NCBI GenBank assembly: GCA_963920635.1
Contig: OY987307.1
Location: 19,669,735-19,733,734, forward strand
Length of the DNA stretch: 64,000 nt
Origin: Pseudeuparius sepicola
Taxonomy: Eukaryota; Arthropoda; Insecta; Coleoptera; Anthribidae
Direction of reading: 5' to 3'
Part shown: positions 11,335-22,810 of the stretch, in pieces
Layout: each line of letters starts with the position of its first letter
How positions within the stretch are numbered: the stretch's first letter is position 1
Made by a program: the position numbers and the translations under genes
Notes under the pieces: generated by a model
Database searches by the model: none
What the model was told of the DNA's origin: nothing
The model's input: the letters and a program-made list of their open reading frames with translations, nothing else

Positions 11335-12087
11335 CCTCAACCAAAATATTCAAAGACTTCAAATAGTTCTAAATTATTATCTTACCTTGTTTGCTTAGAA
11401 GTATAAGCCACAAAAATTAAGACAGTTGAAAAATCTACACTAAAAACACGTAAACACACTATTTTTTACAACGCTGAACTAAACAATTTCGCTAAGAAAT
11501 CACAATGAATATAACCTCTATAAATAGAGTAAAGTAAAAGTAAAGTAATATAGTAAAAATAGAGAACCTAATTTAGGAACATACGTAACTCATATCTGTG
11601 AATGAATGGATTTATATCTGCTCATTAGCTTATCTTTGAATTGAATCAGGTTTAGAAAATGACGTTTCAGGCACTGGTACCTATTCGTTTACACGTTACG
11701 TTGACGTTAAATTAAGAGGCTAAAAGAGTAAAGCTAATGGGCGTCCACTTTTATAGTCAGATGTTCCATCTTCTTCCAAATCAGAAAATTCCCTAAACAA
11801 TCCCAGGAAGAAGGTAGGGGAATGGGAGTTGTAAATGGGAACCTCTACATATACTTTTGGAGCTTAAACTGTAGCATATTTCTCGTTATGTCCCTCAAAT
11901 TGCAATTTTAGTGGTATTTTTCTCCAAACTATGCTTCTACTTGCACCTAACCACGTTATGATGCGGAATTAAATGACTCAGCCTGTATATTAAATTTACG
12001 TCCCTTCTAACAACCCGTTAAAATCACACACGGTTGAATGAAAGACTTTTGGGCTACCCTAAATGTTTCAGGTAAAGTACTCTAGGT
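11335..12087. other. AT-rich DNA, nothing recognised
   Basis: No supportable gene or element ends. Confidence 0.4.
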
Positions 12088-12133
12088 ACCGTTTCTAATT
12101 ATTGTTTCGGCAGTCGGCACTATTAGAAACGGT
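12088..12133. repeat. 12-bp perfect stem hairpin
   Basis: ACCGTTTCTAAT at 12088-12099 pairs exactly with ATTAGAAACGGT at 12122-12133 around a 22-base loop. It has no T-run and no gene context, so it is more likely the tip of a worn inverted-repeat element than a terminator. Confidence 0.6.
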
Positions 12134-13390
12134 GTCTAGCGGCACGAAAACTGTAATCCCTCCCCACTTTACAATCACTGAAATTAGTTTGGAGACACCG
12201 AGATTTTTTTCGGTCTGGAGGTTCTTTAGTAATAGACACCACTTTTAGCAATTAGGTACGGTAGGTAAATATGGAGGTTCTTTAATTTCTGGTCGGAAAT
12301 AATTACTGGAACGGTAGGCAAACGATAGTGGCCATTCTATAAATAAGCAAATTTTTACGAAGATTGTAATTACATACCTAAAGTAATTCTCAATAAAAAT
12401 AAAATTAAAAACAATTTTATTCAAACTTAGTCCCTTCCTTGACATTTTTAAATAAAATAAGTTTGCCTTATTCCAAAATGTTTTATTAAATTAATGTAAC
12501 AAGGTTCTTCCGCAGGTATATTTTGAGAGATTAGACTAGATGGCGTTGATACATCTTACCGGCTACTGCTGGTTAAAGATTAACTTTGTAATAGCCGCTT
12601 AGGATATTTTGTATGGTTAATAAAGTTTATAATGGTGGTAAGTCCTTAACGTGGACACGATGTATAATTTAAATACACTGAGGTTCTGTTTGGAAAAATA
12701 TAAGTTGTCGTTTTCTATTTATTTTCGGAAATACCTACAACTTTCTTGTTATTCACAACGGATTTTTGTTACCTTCAATATAAATATAAAGGATATAGGT
12801 AATATATTCTCCGAGACACCATTACCGTATGAATATCAGTATCCCAGGCCGATTTCTTTATTATTGCAAACATATTCTATTCTATCGGGCGAAACTTCAC
12901 TTTCTTTGCCCTTTTCTCGCGAAGGGAATAATATTTGCTGTTGCTGTACCTATATTAAATACAGTAATAGGAACAGGAATCTGGCAGAAGAATACAATGT
13001 CTGAAAAGGTATAACATAATATTATAAAGCGTGCCACTGACGCAGAAATATTAACATTAGCGCATATTTTTACACAAAGAAAAAGATTATTTATTTTTGA
13101 TAGAATATATACCAGTATTTTCTAATTTCTAACGCTTCTTTCTTCGAAAGAGCAGTGTTATTTTTGTAAAGTGCGCTGTTTTGATTATAGTGACATGTGT
13201 TGTAATTTATTGACAAATAAATGAATTAGTTTCGAGTTCAAAAAGTGTCCATAAACAACTTATTAGTCTACAAGGACGTCTTAATTTTTTTGCACCAAAA
13301 AGCTAGTCCAAAGTTGCTTAGGAGAGCAGAAAGTAGTACCTAAAGAGCCTATAAAAATTACACTATAAAACCACCGAATATTCATGACCA
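12134..13390. other. AT-rich DNA, nothing recognised
   Basis: Open frames at 12651-13014 look like chance: biased composition, no domain and no splice context. Nothing else is supported. Confidence 0.4.
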
Positions 13391-13399
13391 TAGAAGTGT

Positions 13400-14000
13400 C
13401 ACTGGGCGGCGGCACTTTGACCTCGGCAATTCAAAGGCTTGCCGCTCAGGAACCGCTCCTTTCCCGTCGCCTTCGCCATTATCTCCCTTCGACTGGACTG
13501 TACACATGAACTGCGTCTTGCGTGTATTTCAGCGGGGTCGGGAGGCAAAGGGTAAGAGCCGTCGGACCGCCTGGGCCGTATTAGTCAAGTGAACCTTCTA
13601 TGATTATATGAATTCGCGGTTTAAACTGCGCAATTTTCAACATGGCGCCGGACTGCTAATGCGTAGAAGCGAAACTGGACACAACCCAGCGCATTGTATT
13701 GATCTGCTCGATCGGTTCGGCAACGGTTGTAACTTCATTTCATTAAACGAAAACCCCGAGCTCTACGGCGCTGGTCCGAAAAGGTATAAAACGTGTAAAG
13801 AAAAGGCCCCGGCTACCGGACGTACGGTTTGCTAAAAGAATTGCCGAGTTAGGGGAACGGAGCAAGAGGTCCGAATAATTCGGGCCGCAATAAAATATAT
13901 CGTAAGATGATACCCGGCCGGCGGCGCTCGCTGAACTGCCCCGGCCTTTTTGTTTTAACCCTCCGGGGACCACCGATAAAAAGAAAAGAAAAACCAATCA
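13400..14000. promoter_or_regulatory. GC- and CpG-rich island 2
   Basis: About 600 bases of GC-rich, apparently single-copy DNA between transposon debris, with CpG-dense blocks (ggcgctggtccgaaaaggta, ggccggcggcgctcgctgaa). A tataaa lies in aaaaggtataaaacg near 13,785. Frames of 75-84 codons on both strands are antisense overlaps and not convincing. A conserved non-coding or promoter region is likely, but unproven. Confidence 0.4.
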
Positions 14001-14080
14001 GTTTCCTTTGAAGGATTTAGATTCGTTCGAGTTCCATATATACAAGCCAAGCATTACAAAAAATTATCATAGTAAACAAA

Positions 14081-14160
14081 CAGGGACGGACTGGGTACGA
14101 AAATATTGGCGGGCTGATGAAACCAGCGGCGCCAGCGCCTGGCGCCTACTTTAATCAGTT
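14081..14160 (+). mobile_element. hAT-like end fragment
   Basis: cagggacggactgg resembles terminal repeats seen on hAT transposons. It is followed by a GC palindrome, ggcgccagcgcctggcgcc. No matching right end or target duplication is visible, so only an end fragment is proposed. Confidence 0.3.
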
Positions 14161-14249
14161 CGTCTTATATCTTATAGAAATACAAAAAATATATAAAATA
14201 TATATATATATAAAAAATATGGCTAAAAATAAATAAAAAACACTTTTCT

Positions 14250-15715
14250 TTAAATCTGCAGTAAGATGTCTCAAAATGGTCATTAAAAGCTCAGAAAGTC
14301 CGTTATTGTACCTACTATTTTTTCAATAAGTAGGCCTTGGCGAGATGTAGGTAAACATCAAGCGTCAGACGCGGAGCCATCACCCGTCAACACTTACCAA
14401 ATATTCAAAATCCTGCCGATAATGCCCATTTAAAATTCATACGCATTGAGAAATTGTTACCTATAGAAGCGCAATCTTTCAGTATAAATATTTTAGTAGG
14501 TTTGAAATCTATTTTTCATGGACGCTGCATAACAGGCAGCAGTTCGGAGGTTCGGTTGGGAAGCGTCGTGCCTCGTCAAACTTAACCTAGGTAGGGCGAT
14601 CGTCAAAGTCAAGCAACGCCGCGCGCAGTCGGTTCATGGACGGGCGCTCCCTTAATAAAACATTTTTTCCGATTTAAAAAAAATATATCTATGGGGTGAT
14701 CCAAACTCGACGCCCCAGGCCTACAGCGAAAACACGAAAACTCAAAATAAAGTTTCGAAAAAGGGTTCTTGAATGGGACATACTAAGGTCCAATTTTGAC
14801 CGAAAATTAGCTTTTTTGCTGTTTGGGAAAATGGCCGCTGTGACGTCATCGATATTATTTTCCCAGAAACATACCAGTTTTTCTCTATATATTGGAAGTC
14901 CTTATCATTCTCAACAACTTTTGTAGGGAAAGATTTTCTATATCTTTTATTGTTCAAAGTATACAGGCTCAAATATGTAAAAAAACAAGGAAATTTTTCT
15001 AATCATTTTTCGAAATCTAGATAGCTATGGAAACAATTGATAGTCAGAAATTATTTAAGAGTATGTTAGGGTGCTTTGCGCACCCTTAAATTTATTCAAC
15101 TGGAATATCTTTAATTTTTTTGTAACAAACAATAATAACAAAGAAGTTGGTAACAAGCACAATTCAAATATTCCAGTTGAATAAATTTAAAGGTGCGCAA
15201 GGCACCCTAATATACTCTTAAATAATTTCTGACAATCAATTGTTTCCATAGCTATCTAGATTTCGAAAAATGATTGGAAAAAATTCCATGTTTTTTTTTT
15301 CATATTTGACCCTGTAGATTTGGAACGACAAAAGATACAGAAAATTTCTTTCTATAAAAGTTGTTGAGAATGATAAGGACTTTCAATATATAGAGAAAAA
15401 CTGGTATGCTTCTGGGAAAATAATATCGATGACGTCACAGCGGCCATTTTCCCAAACATCAAAAAAGCTAATTTTCGGTCAAAATTGGACCTTAGTATGT
15501 CTCATTTAAGAACCCCTTTTCGAAATTTTATTTTGAGTTTTCGTGTTCCCGCTGTAGGCCTGGGGCGTCGAGTTTGGATCACCCTGTACAGAACTGAAGA
15601 TCTTTTTATCACTCATGCGGTTTATTTGCCTCAGCCACTAAATTCCACATGAGTCATAAAAAGTTTGAACTTCAGTGCCTGGGTACATAAATAACTATTG
15701 TAAACCAAAACACAA
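14250..15715 (+). mobile_element. R-family element, copy 1, split by a foldback MITE
   Basis: 14,250-14,690 matches the reverse complement of 60,535-62,080 in blocks (caataagtaggccttggcga, gcaacgccgcgcg, taacctaggtag). After the nested MITE (14692-15586), 15,588-15,715 continues the same match into the terminal hairpin found at 60,344-60,478 and 7044-7145. Relative to the other copy, about 1.2 kb is missing. A short peptide with PNCC-LCS-H-K is readable on the minus strand in both copies, so the family once carried a protein; I do not recognise it. Confidence 0.7.
14692..15586. mobile_element. 0.9-kb foldback MITE (TA target site)
   Basis: Two arms of about 390 bases are near-perfect reverse complements (14,692-15,090 and 15,185-15,586), separated by about 100 bases. 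The ends are GGGTGATCCAAACTCGACG and its complement, with TA on both sides, as for Tc1/mariner-type MITEs. The tip reads gggtgctttgcgcaccctta. No protein is encoded. The insertion point lies inside the R-family copy, so this insertion is the younger of the two. TGACGTCA occurs in each arm. Confidence 0.92.
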
Positions 15716-15930
15716 AATACAAATAAAAAAAAACATTTCTAAATACGAAACACGAAAACTCAGTCTTTTGTAATGTTAAAAACCAACGTTAGGTAGGTAC
15801 CTACTAAATAAAAATATTCGTTATCAGTATGTAAGTACATCAACTTGTACTTTAGAGAGAAAGTAGTAGAAATGCTCAATTTTTACTTGTACTTGTTAAA
15901 TATTTTATTTTATCGTTCTGATGGGTGCAA

Positions 15931-15959
15931 ACCACCGAACTATAATATAGTTCGGTGGT
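15931..15959. repeat. perfect 29-bp palindrome
   Basis: ACCACCGAACTATA and TATAGTTCGGTGGT flank a single central A. The flanks extend the symmetry as repeated tgcaaac words. It lies alone in AT-rich DNA. Confidence 0.8.
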
Positions 15960-16319
15960 GCAAACATTCTAAATCCATATAAAGTTCTTTGTGATTTGAA
16001 AATCGTCTTCTGATGCATTCAATGACTCTACCGTAAGTATTACTATACTAAAATCAAATAACTCTTACGCTGATCATTCTTATTCAATGGCCTGATGTAA
16101 ACTTGAACGTGTGCATTGAGATATTCGCCAGAGACGCACTGAGGCACGACCTTTATTTAATTTTACTTTTACAATTGTTTACGTCAAAATATTTCGGAAA
16201 ACATTTATTGGCTTAATTAAAATGATTCAAAACATCGATAAAATTATTTGTGGCAGTGTCTAAATATCTGAAAACGACAAGATAACACCGCATAAATAAG
16301 CTTTTGTGATCAAGTACAT

Positions 16320-16670
16320 CCCTGTTGCCAGGCGCGCTGATATTTTATGGCCTATTGACCAATCGCCTTATTTCGCGGAACGTCATCGAACACGTGCTTT
16401 TATTTACGCCAGGCATAAGAATTACTTGATTTTAATATAAATGCTTCGATACGATACTTGTCTTCTCGAGTCAAAAACACAAATCACCAGGTCTGGATTC
16501 CTCAAAAAACGTCTTAATTTTTCGATTTTTCTCATACCGTATTTTTTTTACCCCGCCGTTGCGTTGCGGCGCTGTTATTAAAAGAAAGGGCGGCGCGGCG
16601 GGCTCCGTCCGCCAGCCCGCCGGGCCGGTCCGTCCCTGTAAACAAATTTCTCGTGTTCGTAGCATCGCAA
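16320..16670. promoter_or_regulatory. GC-rich island 3
   Basis: The island has two parts. From 16,320 to 16,480 is mid-GC DNA with atattttatgg and cttttatttacg, words that resemble homeodomain sites. From 16,545 to 16,640 is very GC-rich DNA (ggcggcgcggcgggctccgt). A 64-codon minus frame crosses it without recognisable domains. Interpreted as possible regulatory DNA. Confidence 0.35.
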
Positions 16671-16679
16671 ACTACTAGT

Positions 16680-17182
16680 AGTGCATGCTTTTCTGCCTTT
16701 TATCAACCTTAGTTCGAGTCGAGGCTAGACTTCATGGATATACCTGGTGGGCCAAACAATTTTTGACTTTTTGTTTTGGCCATTAATTTTTTTTATCAAC
16801 CGATTTTAAGAAACGAGGCATCGTTGCTTGCAGAAAAGAACGGACTAATGAAAAATATTCGAAAAATTGCCGACTTTTTAAATCCAATATGGCGGCGGTG
16901 TTTAAAGGTAGTCCTTTTTTGGGCTAAGTTTTTTTGAAGAAGAAATGTCGGAATGATTTAAACAATACAAAAAGTAAATAAAATGTACATACCTCTACAT
17001 TTTAAAATTACTGTTAAAAAAAAACGGTGTATCGGGGGAAGACTTATACGCAATAATAGAAAGTGTCATTTACATCATTGTTATGTTGTGTCAAGATATT
17101 AAAAAGCTGTTATAAATATTTCAATAGTTACACATATTGTTTTTCATTTTTAGTAAAAGAATTAAAATATGGGAGAAAATTG
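16680..17182. other. AT-rich DNA, nothing recognised
   Basis: No gene or element boundary is seen before the mini-hAT. Confidence 0.4.
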
Positions 17183-17190
17183 GTGATATT

Positions 17191-17654
17191 TAGGGTTTCA
17201 TCAAGTCAAGTAGCTAGACATTTTAACAAATGACTTGACTTGACTTGAAAATCAAGCTTTTGACAAATTAAATACTTGACTTGACTTGATATTGGAAAAT
17301 TACTACTTGACTTGAACTTGACTTGATTTCAAGTCAACTCAAGTCAAGTAGCTTGAATATCAAGTCAAGCCATGAATCTCTATTCTTGTCAAGTCCAGCG
17401 TCTTCAGCTCCTATTGAAAGACAGTTTTCCAGGGCTGCTTTGACAGTTACGAAATCGGTTAAGCGCCAAATCGACTAGATGCCTAATGTGCTTTAAATTG
17501 ATAAAAAATCAGGTAATCAAGTAGCTTCAAGAAAAACTTGAAAAATAAATACTTGACTTGACTTGATATTGGAAAATTACTACTTGACTTGAACTTGACA
17601 TGATTTCAAGTCAAGTTAAGTAGCTTGAATATCAAGTCAAGCCGTGAATCTCTA
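17191..17654 (+). mobile_element. 464-bp mini-hAT with transposase tail
   Basis: It is flanked by GTGATATT on both sides (17183-17190 and 17655-17662), an exact 8-bp duplication. The ends read TAGGGTTTCA and TGAATCTCTA. Both subterminal regions are saturated with ttgacttgacttg / caagtcaagt words, probably transposase-binding repeats. Between them, 17,401-17,478 reads SSAPIERQFSRAALTVTKS, the C-terminal dimerisation motif of hAT transposases, then a stop. The copy is a deletion derivative that kept its ends and the last part of the gene. Confidence 0.92.
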
Positions 17655-17729
17655 GTGATATTATTCTAGGTTATTATTAACAAAAAAAGTGAGATTTAAC
17701 GTCAAAAGACAAAAAAATATTAAGGTTAT

Positions 17730-17899
17730 TGTAACGAAAAATGCCTCTAAAGTTGTTATAATATCAGCTTTCGATGAACATGTTTGCACTGTTTTCTAAC
17801 CTAGTCAAAGATTTAGCAGATAAATTTTAAGTTTCGGTAGGTATTCTACTTAGAGTTTTACAATTTTTGTGATTAGTTTAGAGGCATTTTCCGTCACAT
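17730..17899. repeat. 170-bp segment with 22-bp inverted ends
   Basis: TGTAACGAAAAATGCCTCTA at the left is mirrored by TAGAGGCATTTTCCGTCACA at the right, with AT-rich DNA between. It may be a small MITE, or the left end may be the start of an LTR (TG...) of the adjoining retroelement, in which case the mirrored copy is a rearranged second LTR end. Confidence 0.55.
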
Positions 17900-17902
17900 C
17901 TT

Positions 17903-18236
17903 TGTTGGCCTGAGGCCCCCAGGGCCCCATTTTCCTTTAGTTTTCATTGTTTTCCCTGTAGAGCTTCCATAACTTTCTAGAAAGTTTGCTAGAACTTTAT
18001 AATTTGTGAATTATCATTGGCCAGGAATATTCTAGAGTATTCTCCAGTCTTCCATTTTAGTATATAAGTCCTGGGAATTGAGCCTGGAGGAAATGAAGCG
18101 ATTTTGTGCGAATTTTGGAGCTGAAAGAATATTTTTGGTCAGTGACAGTATCTGACAAGTTCAATTGTGAAGGCTAAACAATAAAGGCGGTAATCAAGGC
18201 AACGAGTTTGGACTGTGATTGTTGAGATTCGGTACA
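17903..18236 (+). mobile_element. probable 5' LTR of a retroelement
   Basis: The region has a TATA-like box in agtatataagtcctgg (about 18,059), a poly(A) signal aataaa at 18,180, and ends ...ggtaca followed at once by tttggtgtcagaagtgcg, which has the look of a primer-binding site and leader. The left limit is uncertain (17,903 or 17,730). No second LTR is present, so the element is truncated. Confidence 0.5.
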
Positions 18237-18735
18237 TTTGGTGTCAGAAGTGCGATTTTAAGAGGACCCTGAGGTGAATGTCCACAATGAGAAAACAAAC
18301 CGCTATGGAAATGGAAAAGTTGATGGAAACGTTTATGAAGAAATTTGATGAAATTGACAAGAAACATGAAGATAGAGAAAAGGAACAAGAAGAAGTAATG
18401 AAGAATCTTCAAGAAGAAATGAAGAACGAACTGAAAAAGAATGAAGAAGAATGACGCAAGAATGAAGAAGGAAATGAAGAAGAAAGGCAAAAGAGGGAAG
18501 AAGAAAGGGACATGAAGCAAGAAAAACTGGTGAGAGACCTGAACACAAAATTTGACGAAAGCAGCAGGAAGTTTTAAGAAACAACAAAACGACTAATAGA
18601 AACCCAAATGGAAATAGAGTTACAAAAGAAGATTACCGAGTTTGAAGTATGTTGAAGAAGAAGTAGCACAAATGAAGAAGGAAGTACGAACGGAAGTCGG
18701 AGAAATGAAAAAATGAACTACAAAGGAAACATGGT
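18237..18735 (+). pseudogene. gag-like coiled-coil fragment of an LTR element
   Basis: An ATG near 18,287 starts a strongly charged, heptad-like K/E-rich frame (MRKQTAMEMEKLMETFMKKF) that runs about 55 codons to a TGA in place of an arginine codon. It then continues in the same style with further stops to about 18,735. This matches the N-terminal coiled coil of insect Gypsy-type Gag proteins in character and position after the leader. No nucleocapsid, protease or polymerase follows; the next sequence is unrelated. Identification is by composition and context only. Confidence 0.5.
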
Positions 18736-18950
18736 AAAATAGAGAATTGTTAAGAGTTTTGGCACAATATTTTAATATCTGACACGGTAACAGGTGTCAG
18801 TATGTGGTATTTCTATACATTTTAATTCTCTTTATGCTTAGCTAGCTAAAACCAAATTCATTTTCATTCTTGTGCTATGATACGAATAATAATTTATGTA
18901 TCTTTCAGAATTTGTCGGTTATATGTACCAATCAGTAATCAAATTTAATG

Positions 18951-21340
18951 AAGCGATTGTGCCAGAGATTATTTGATTACTTGTAAGTAGCGGTGAGATG
19001 TAGGAGACTTCGGCGTCTTCTACAACTACTAGAATGGGTTACAGGCTGGTGGAGAGTAATCATTCACTATTGTTGTTATGTGTGAACTTCCTATAGCAGT
19101 CGAGTAGTTACTTACCTTTGAATGATGCATGTGACCATGCCTAGATATTTGCATGCTAGTTTTGGGAACTATCGTTTTACCTAATTCTTGTTCTATCCTT
19201 GATATAATTTATCCTCCAATTCTTATGCAGCATCCACCGTCCGTCGCACAAACAAATCACACCCTTTTCGCGAAGCGTGTCCACAAACGCGGACAAGGCA
19301 AACACAAGATATGAAAGTCAAATATTGACGGGAAAAGTGGACGTTCCCCCGGGACAACCACCGACGCGGAGGGTGAGCATGCTGGCCACTTTCAACGGCC
19401 ATAGTGAATGTTTAAACACCTTTTTCCGGACCTTTTCAGGTCCGCGCCCGTCGGCCGGACAACAAACATTGTCCGAGTTCACTGACCAATGAAAGGGCGA
19501 GAGGGAAAGACAAAGAAACGACCCGAGGGATTAATCTGCGATATGCACTTGTGGCCCATTCAGGATATTCCGTTTCGTGGCTGGATTTTCCGGAAGGGGT
19601 GCGTTTTGTAATGGCCGTTCGAGATTGTAGTCTGCCTCGTTCGGCTAAAAGAATTTTTAACGGGGATGGTTTTTTAAGGTGCTTCGAAAGATATACTCTG
19701 CACGTTCTTTGGTTCCTATGGAACAGATTGCTCTAAGCCAAATAAAGCGATTGTGACAGAGATTATTTGATTATTTGTAAGTAGCGGTGAGATGTAGGAG
19801 ATTTCGGCGTCTTCTACAACCACTAGAAGGGGTTACAGGGTGGAGGACAGTAATCATTCACTATTGTTGGTTATGTGAACTTCCTAGCAGTCGAGTAGTT
19901 GCTTACCTTTGAATGATGCATGTGACCATGCCTAGATATTTGGATGCTGGTTTTGAGAACTATCGTTGTTCCTAATTCTCGTTCTATCCTCGTTATAATT
20001 TATCCTCCAATTCTTATGCAGCATCCACCGTCCGTCGCATAAACAAATCACACCCTTTTCGCGAAGCGTGTCGACAAACGCGGACAAGGCAAACACAAGG
20101 TATGAAAGTCAAATATGGACGGGAAAAGTGGATGTTCCCCCGGGACAACCACCGACGCGGAGGGTGAGCATGCTGGCCACTTTCAACGGCCATAGTGAAT
20201 GTTTAAACACCTTTTTCCGGACCTTTTCAGGTCCGCGCCCGTCGGCCGGACAACAAACATTGTCCGAGTTCACTGACCAATGAAAGGGCGAGAGGGAAAG
20301 ACAAAGAAACGACCCGAGGGATTAATCTGCGATATGCACTTGTGGCCCATTCAGGATATTCCGTTTCGTGGCTGGATTTTCCGGAAGGGGTGAGTTCTGT
20401 AATGGCCGTTCGAGATTGTGGTCTGCCTCGTTCGGCTAAAAGAATTTTAAACGGGGATGGTTTTTTAAGGTGCTTCGAAAGATATACTCTGCACGTTCTT
20501 TGGTTCCTATGGAACAGATTGCTCTAAGCCAAATAAAGCGATTGTGACAGAGATTATTTGATTATTTGTAAGTAGCGGTGAGATGTAGGAGATTTCGGCG
20601 TCTTCTACAACCACTAGAAGGGGTTACAGGGTGGAGGACAGTAATCATTCACTATTGTTGGTTATGTGAACTTCCTAGCAGTCGAGTAGTTGCTTACCTT
20701 TGAATGATGCATGTGACCATGCCTAGATATTTGGATGCTGGTTTTGAGAACTATCGTTGTTCCTAATTCTCGTTCTATCCTCGTTATAATTTATCCTCCA
20801 ATTCTTATGCAGCATCCACCGTCCGTCGCATAAACAAATCACACCCTTTTCGCGAAGCGTGTCCACAAACACGGACAAGGCAAACACAAGATATGAAAGT
20901 CAAATATGGACGGGAAAAGTGGACGTTCCCCCGGGACAACCACCGACGCGGAGGGTGAGCATGCTGGCCACTTTCAACGGCCATAGTGAATGTTTAAACA
21001 CCTTTTTCCGGACCTTTTCAGGTCCGCGCCCGTCGGCCGGACAACAAACATTGTCCGAGTTCACTGACCAATGAAAGGGCGAGAGGGAAAGACAAAGAAA
21101 CGACCCGAGGGATTAATCTGCGATATGCACTTGTGGCCCATTCAGGATATTCCGTTTCGTGGCTGGATTTTCCGGAAGGGGTGCGTTTTGTAATGGCCGT
21201 TCGAGATTGTGGTCTGCCTCGTTCGGCTAAAAGAATTTTAAACGGGGGTGGTTTTAAAGGTGCTTCGAAATATATATGTGTACTCCGCACGTTCTTTGGT
21301 TCGTACGACACATATTGCTCTAAGCCAAATGAAGCGACTG
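18951..21340 (+). repeat. tandem array, three 791-bp units
   Basis: The unit starts at gaagcgattgtgccagagat and repeats at about 19,742 and 20,533, ending near 21,330. Units 2 and 3 are almost identical; unit 1 differs slightly more, and the last unit diverges over its final 100 bases. Each unit holds a GC-rich half with strong stems (ggaccttttcaggtcc, gtccgcgcccgtcggccgga). A 71-codon frame survives in all three but begins at GTG, not ATG, so coding is doubtful. A small satellite-like expansion of a GC-rich single-copy segment is the simplest reading. Confidence 0.9.
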
Positions 21341-21344
21341 TGAC

Positions 21345-22480
21345 GGGGAACACCTTGCCTAACTGTTAGTAGCATTTTTCTGGAGATGATGAGATTGTAA
21401 AAAGGAGACAAACTAAACTTCCAAGTGCAGGGATTGAAGCTAGACATCTGCTGGAACATAATATGGTCACTGCTTTATAGGTACCGACACCATCATATTA
21501 GAGAGGTTCTATGAGTTGAAAACGAAACGAGATATCAGGATAAATAGGAGCAACCCGTTCAAAACCATCCAATTTGGGGCACCCTGTACAAGCACTTCGA
21601 GAAAACCGTTTCTTCCGATCGCGGCAATCGTATTGTTGCAAGTGTTGTAAATTATTCTGACACTAGAACTCATAGTGTAGTAGACTCGCACAATGTATGA
21701 AAAGTTTTTGCATCTGGGGACTTGTCTTCCGAAAACTATACGACACTGGAGAGTTAAAAGATAACAACGTGGATATTTTTTTAAGTGTGTCAGTTTTATT
21801 CATTTCGATCCTTTCTTATTTCGTTTATCATGGATTTTATTGTTTTGAAATAGTAAATTAATAAGGATTTGACAACCTAGTTCCTCGCCATTCTTTGTGC
21901 TTTTTAATATTACATACAGGGTGTTCGATAAGTATGGGCAATCTCACAGGTGCAGGTAGGGGACGTCAAAATATTACGATTGATACAGGGCGTTGTAACT
22001 CTTTTTTTTTTTAAATTGAATTATGGCAATATCTCCCAAACTAATCAAGCTGCTGAACTGAAATTTAGCACTGCTGTGTTTTTAGCGATGGAGAATAATC
22101 TGAAAATGTTAATTTCGCCACTGGCGCTATTTTTGCATCGTGCTTTTGCTCGTAACTTTTTTGAGGCTATCTGTTTGGTCCCGCAGGTCCATCATTTTAG
22201 TGCATCTTTCCATTCTGCAAGAAAAAGATACTCTTGTTTCATTACGATCAAATCAACCGTGTGCGTTGAAATCGGCAAATGTGCCTAAAATTTTTACCTA
22301 CCGCCTTCAAATGTTACAGGTGAACATTCAAAATGATGAAAAAATGCCAAATGGGCATTGGTCAAAACACCATTGGTTTTCTTGAAATATTTTAATAATA
22401 TTTTTTTACTTTAAATGGTACGGTTGATTCGCGTAACACTTGAAAGCGTACGGCTTCCACCAGTTTATCTTCTAGCCTCG
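21345..22480. other. mixed DNA with two loose mariner-style ends
   Basis: A right-type end, ggggcaccctgta, lies near 21,577. A left-type end, tacagggtgttcgataagta, begins near 21,917. They point outward relative to each other and have no partners, so they are fragments. No gene is recognised; the 112-codon frame at 21950-22288 covers transposon-like DNA. Confidence 0.4.
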
Positions 22481-22690
22481 TAAGTGTTCGTGATAAAGCC
22501 GGTGGTCCCGGGCGAGCAGCAACCCTCCGGAAAAATCTCCCGGAGATGACGGGCCAAAAAAGAGCCGTTAATGTACCGCGACCGTGGCTAATTGTTATTG
22601 GTTGTTAAAGCCACGTGACGGAGCTGGGATGACACCAGCTCGAGTTCCTGGGGATAATGGATAAATTCAGAGCAGTGTGAGAGTCTACGC
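22480..22690. promoter_or_regulatory. GC-rich island 4 with three hairpins
   Basis: Three short stems lie within 110 bases: CTCCGG/CCGGAG near 22,535; GTGGCT/AGCCAC at 22584-22614, with taattgttattgg in its loop; and GAGCTGG/CCAGCTC at 22621-22641. A CACGTG E-box overlaps the second stem. The segment appears once in the window. A regulatory role is inference. Confidence 0.4.
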
Positions 22691-22810
22691 TTCGGTAGTT
22701 AGATGATGGTAATGTAGAAATTTATATTAATAACACAGCTTCCGTAATTTTCTATAACTTGAAAGGAAACTGGAATGATTCGCTTTAGTGAATCTGCCTT
22801 CAAAACTAAA

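Noticed and set aside
16471..16665. 64-codon minus frame in the GC island
   Set aside because: No domain, and the region is extremely GC-rich so an open frame is expected.
17191..17654. CTTGACTTG array as a CRISPR-like or satellite repeat
   Set aside because: No regular spacer or period; an exact 8-bp duplication and a hAT transposase tail show it is a hAT element.
18194..18587. Minus-strand F/L-rich membrane-like frames
   Set aside because: They are the antisense of the K/E-rich gag-like coiled coil, which creates hydrophobic codons on the opposite strand.
19277..21369. Repeated 71-codon frame in the 791-bp units as a gene family
   Set aside because: The frame begins at GTG with no ATG, no domain, and lies in GC-rich DNA where stops are rare. 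Conservation is explained by recent duplication of the whole unit.
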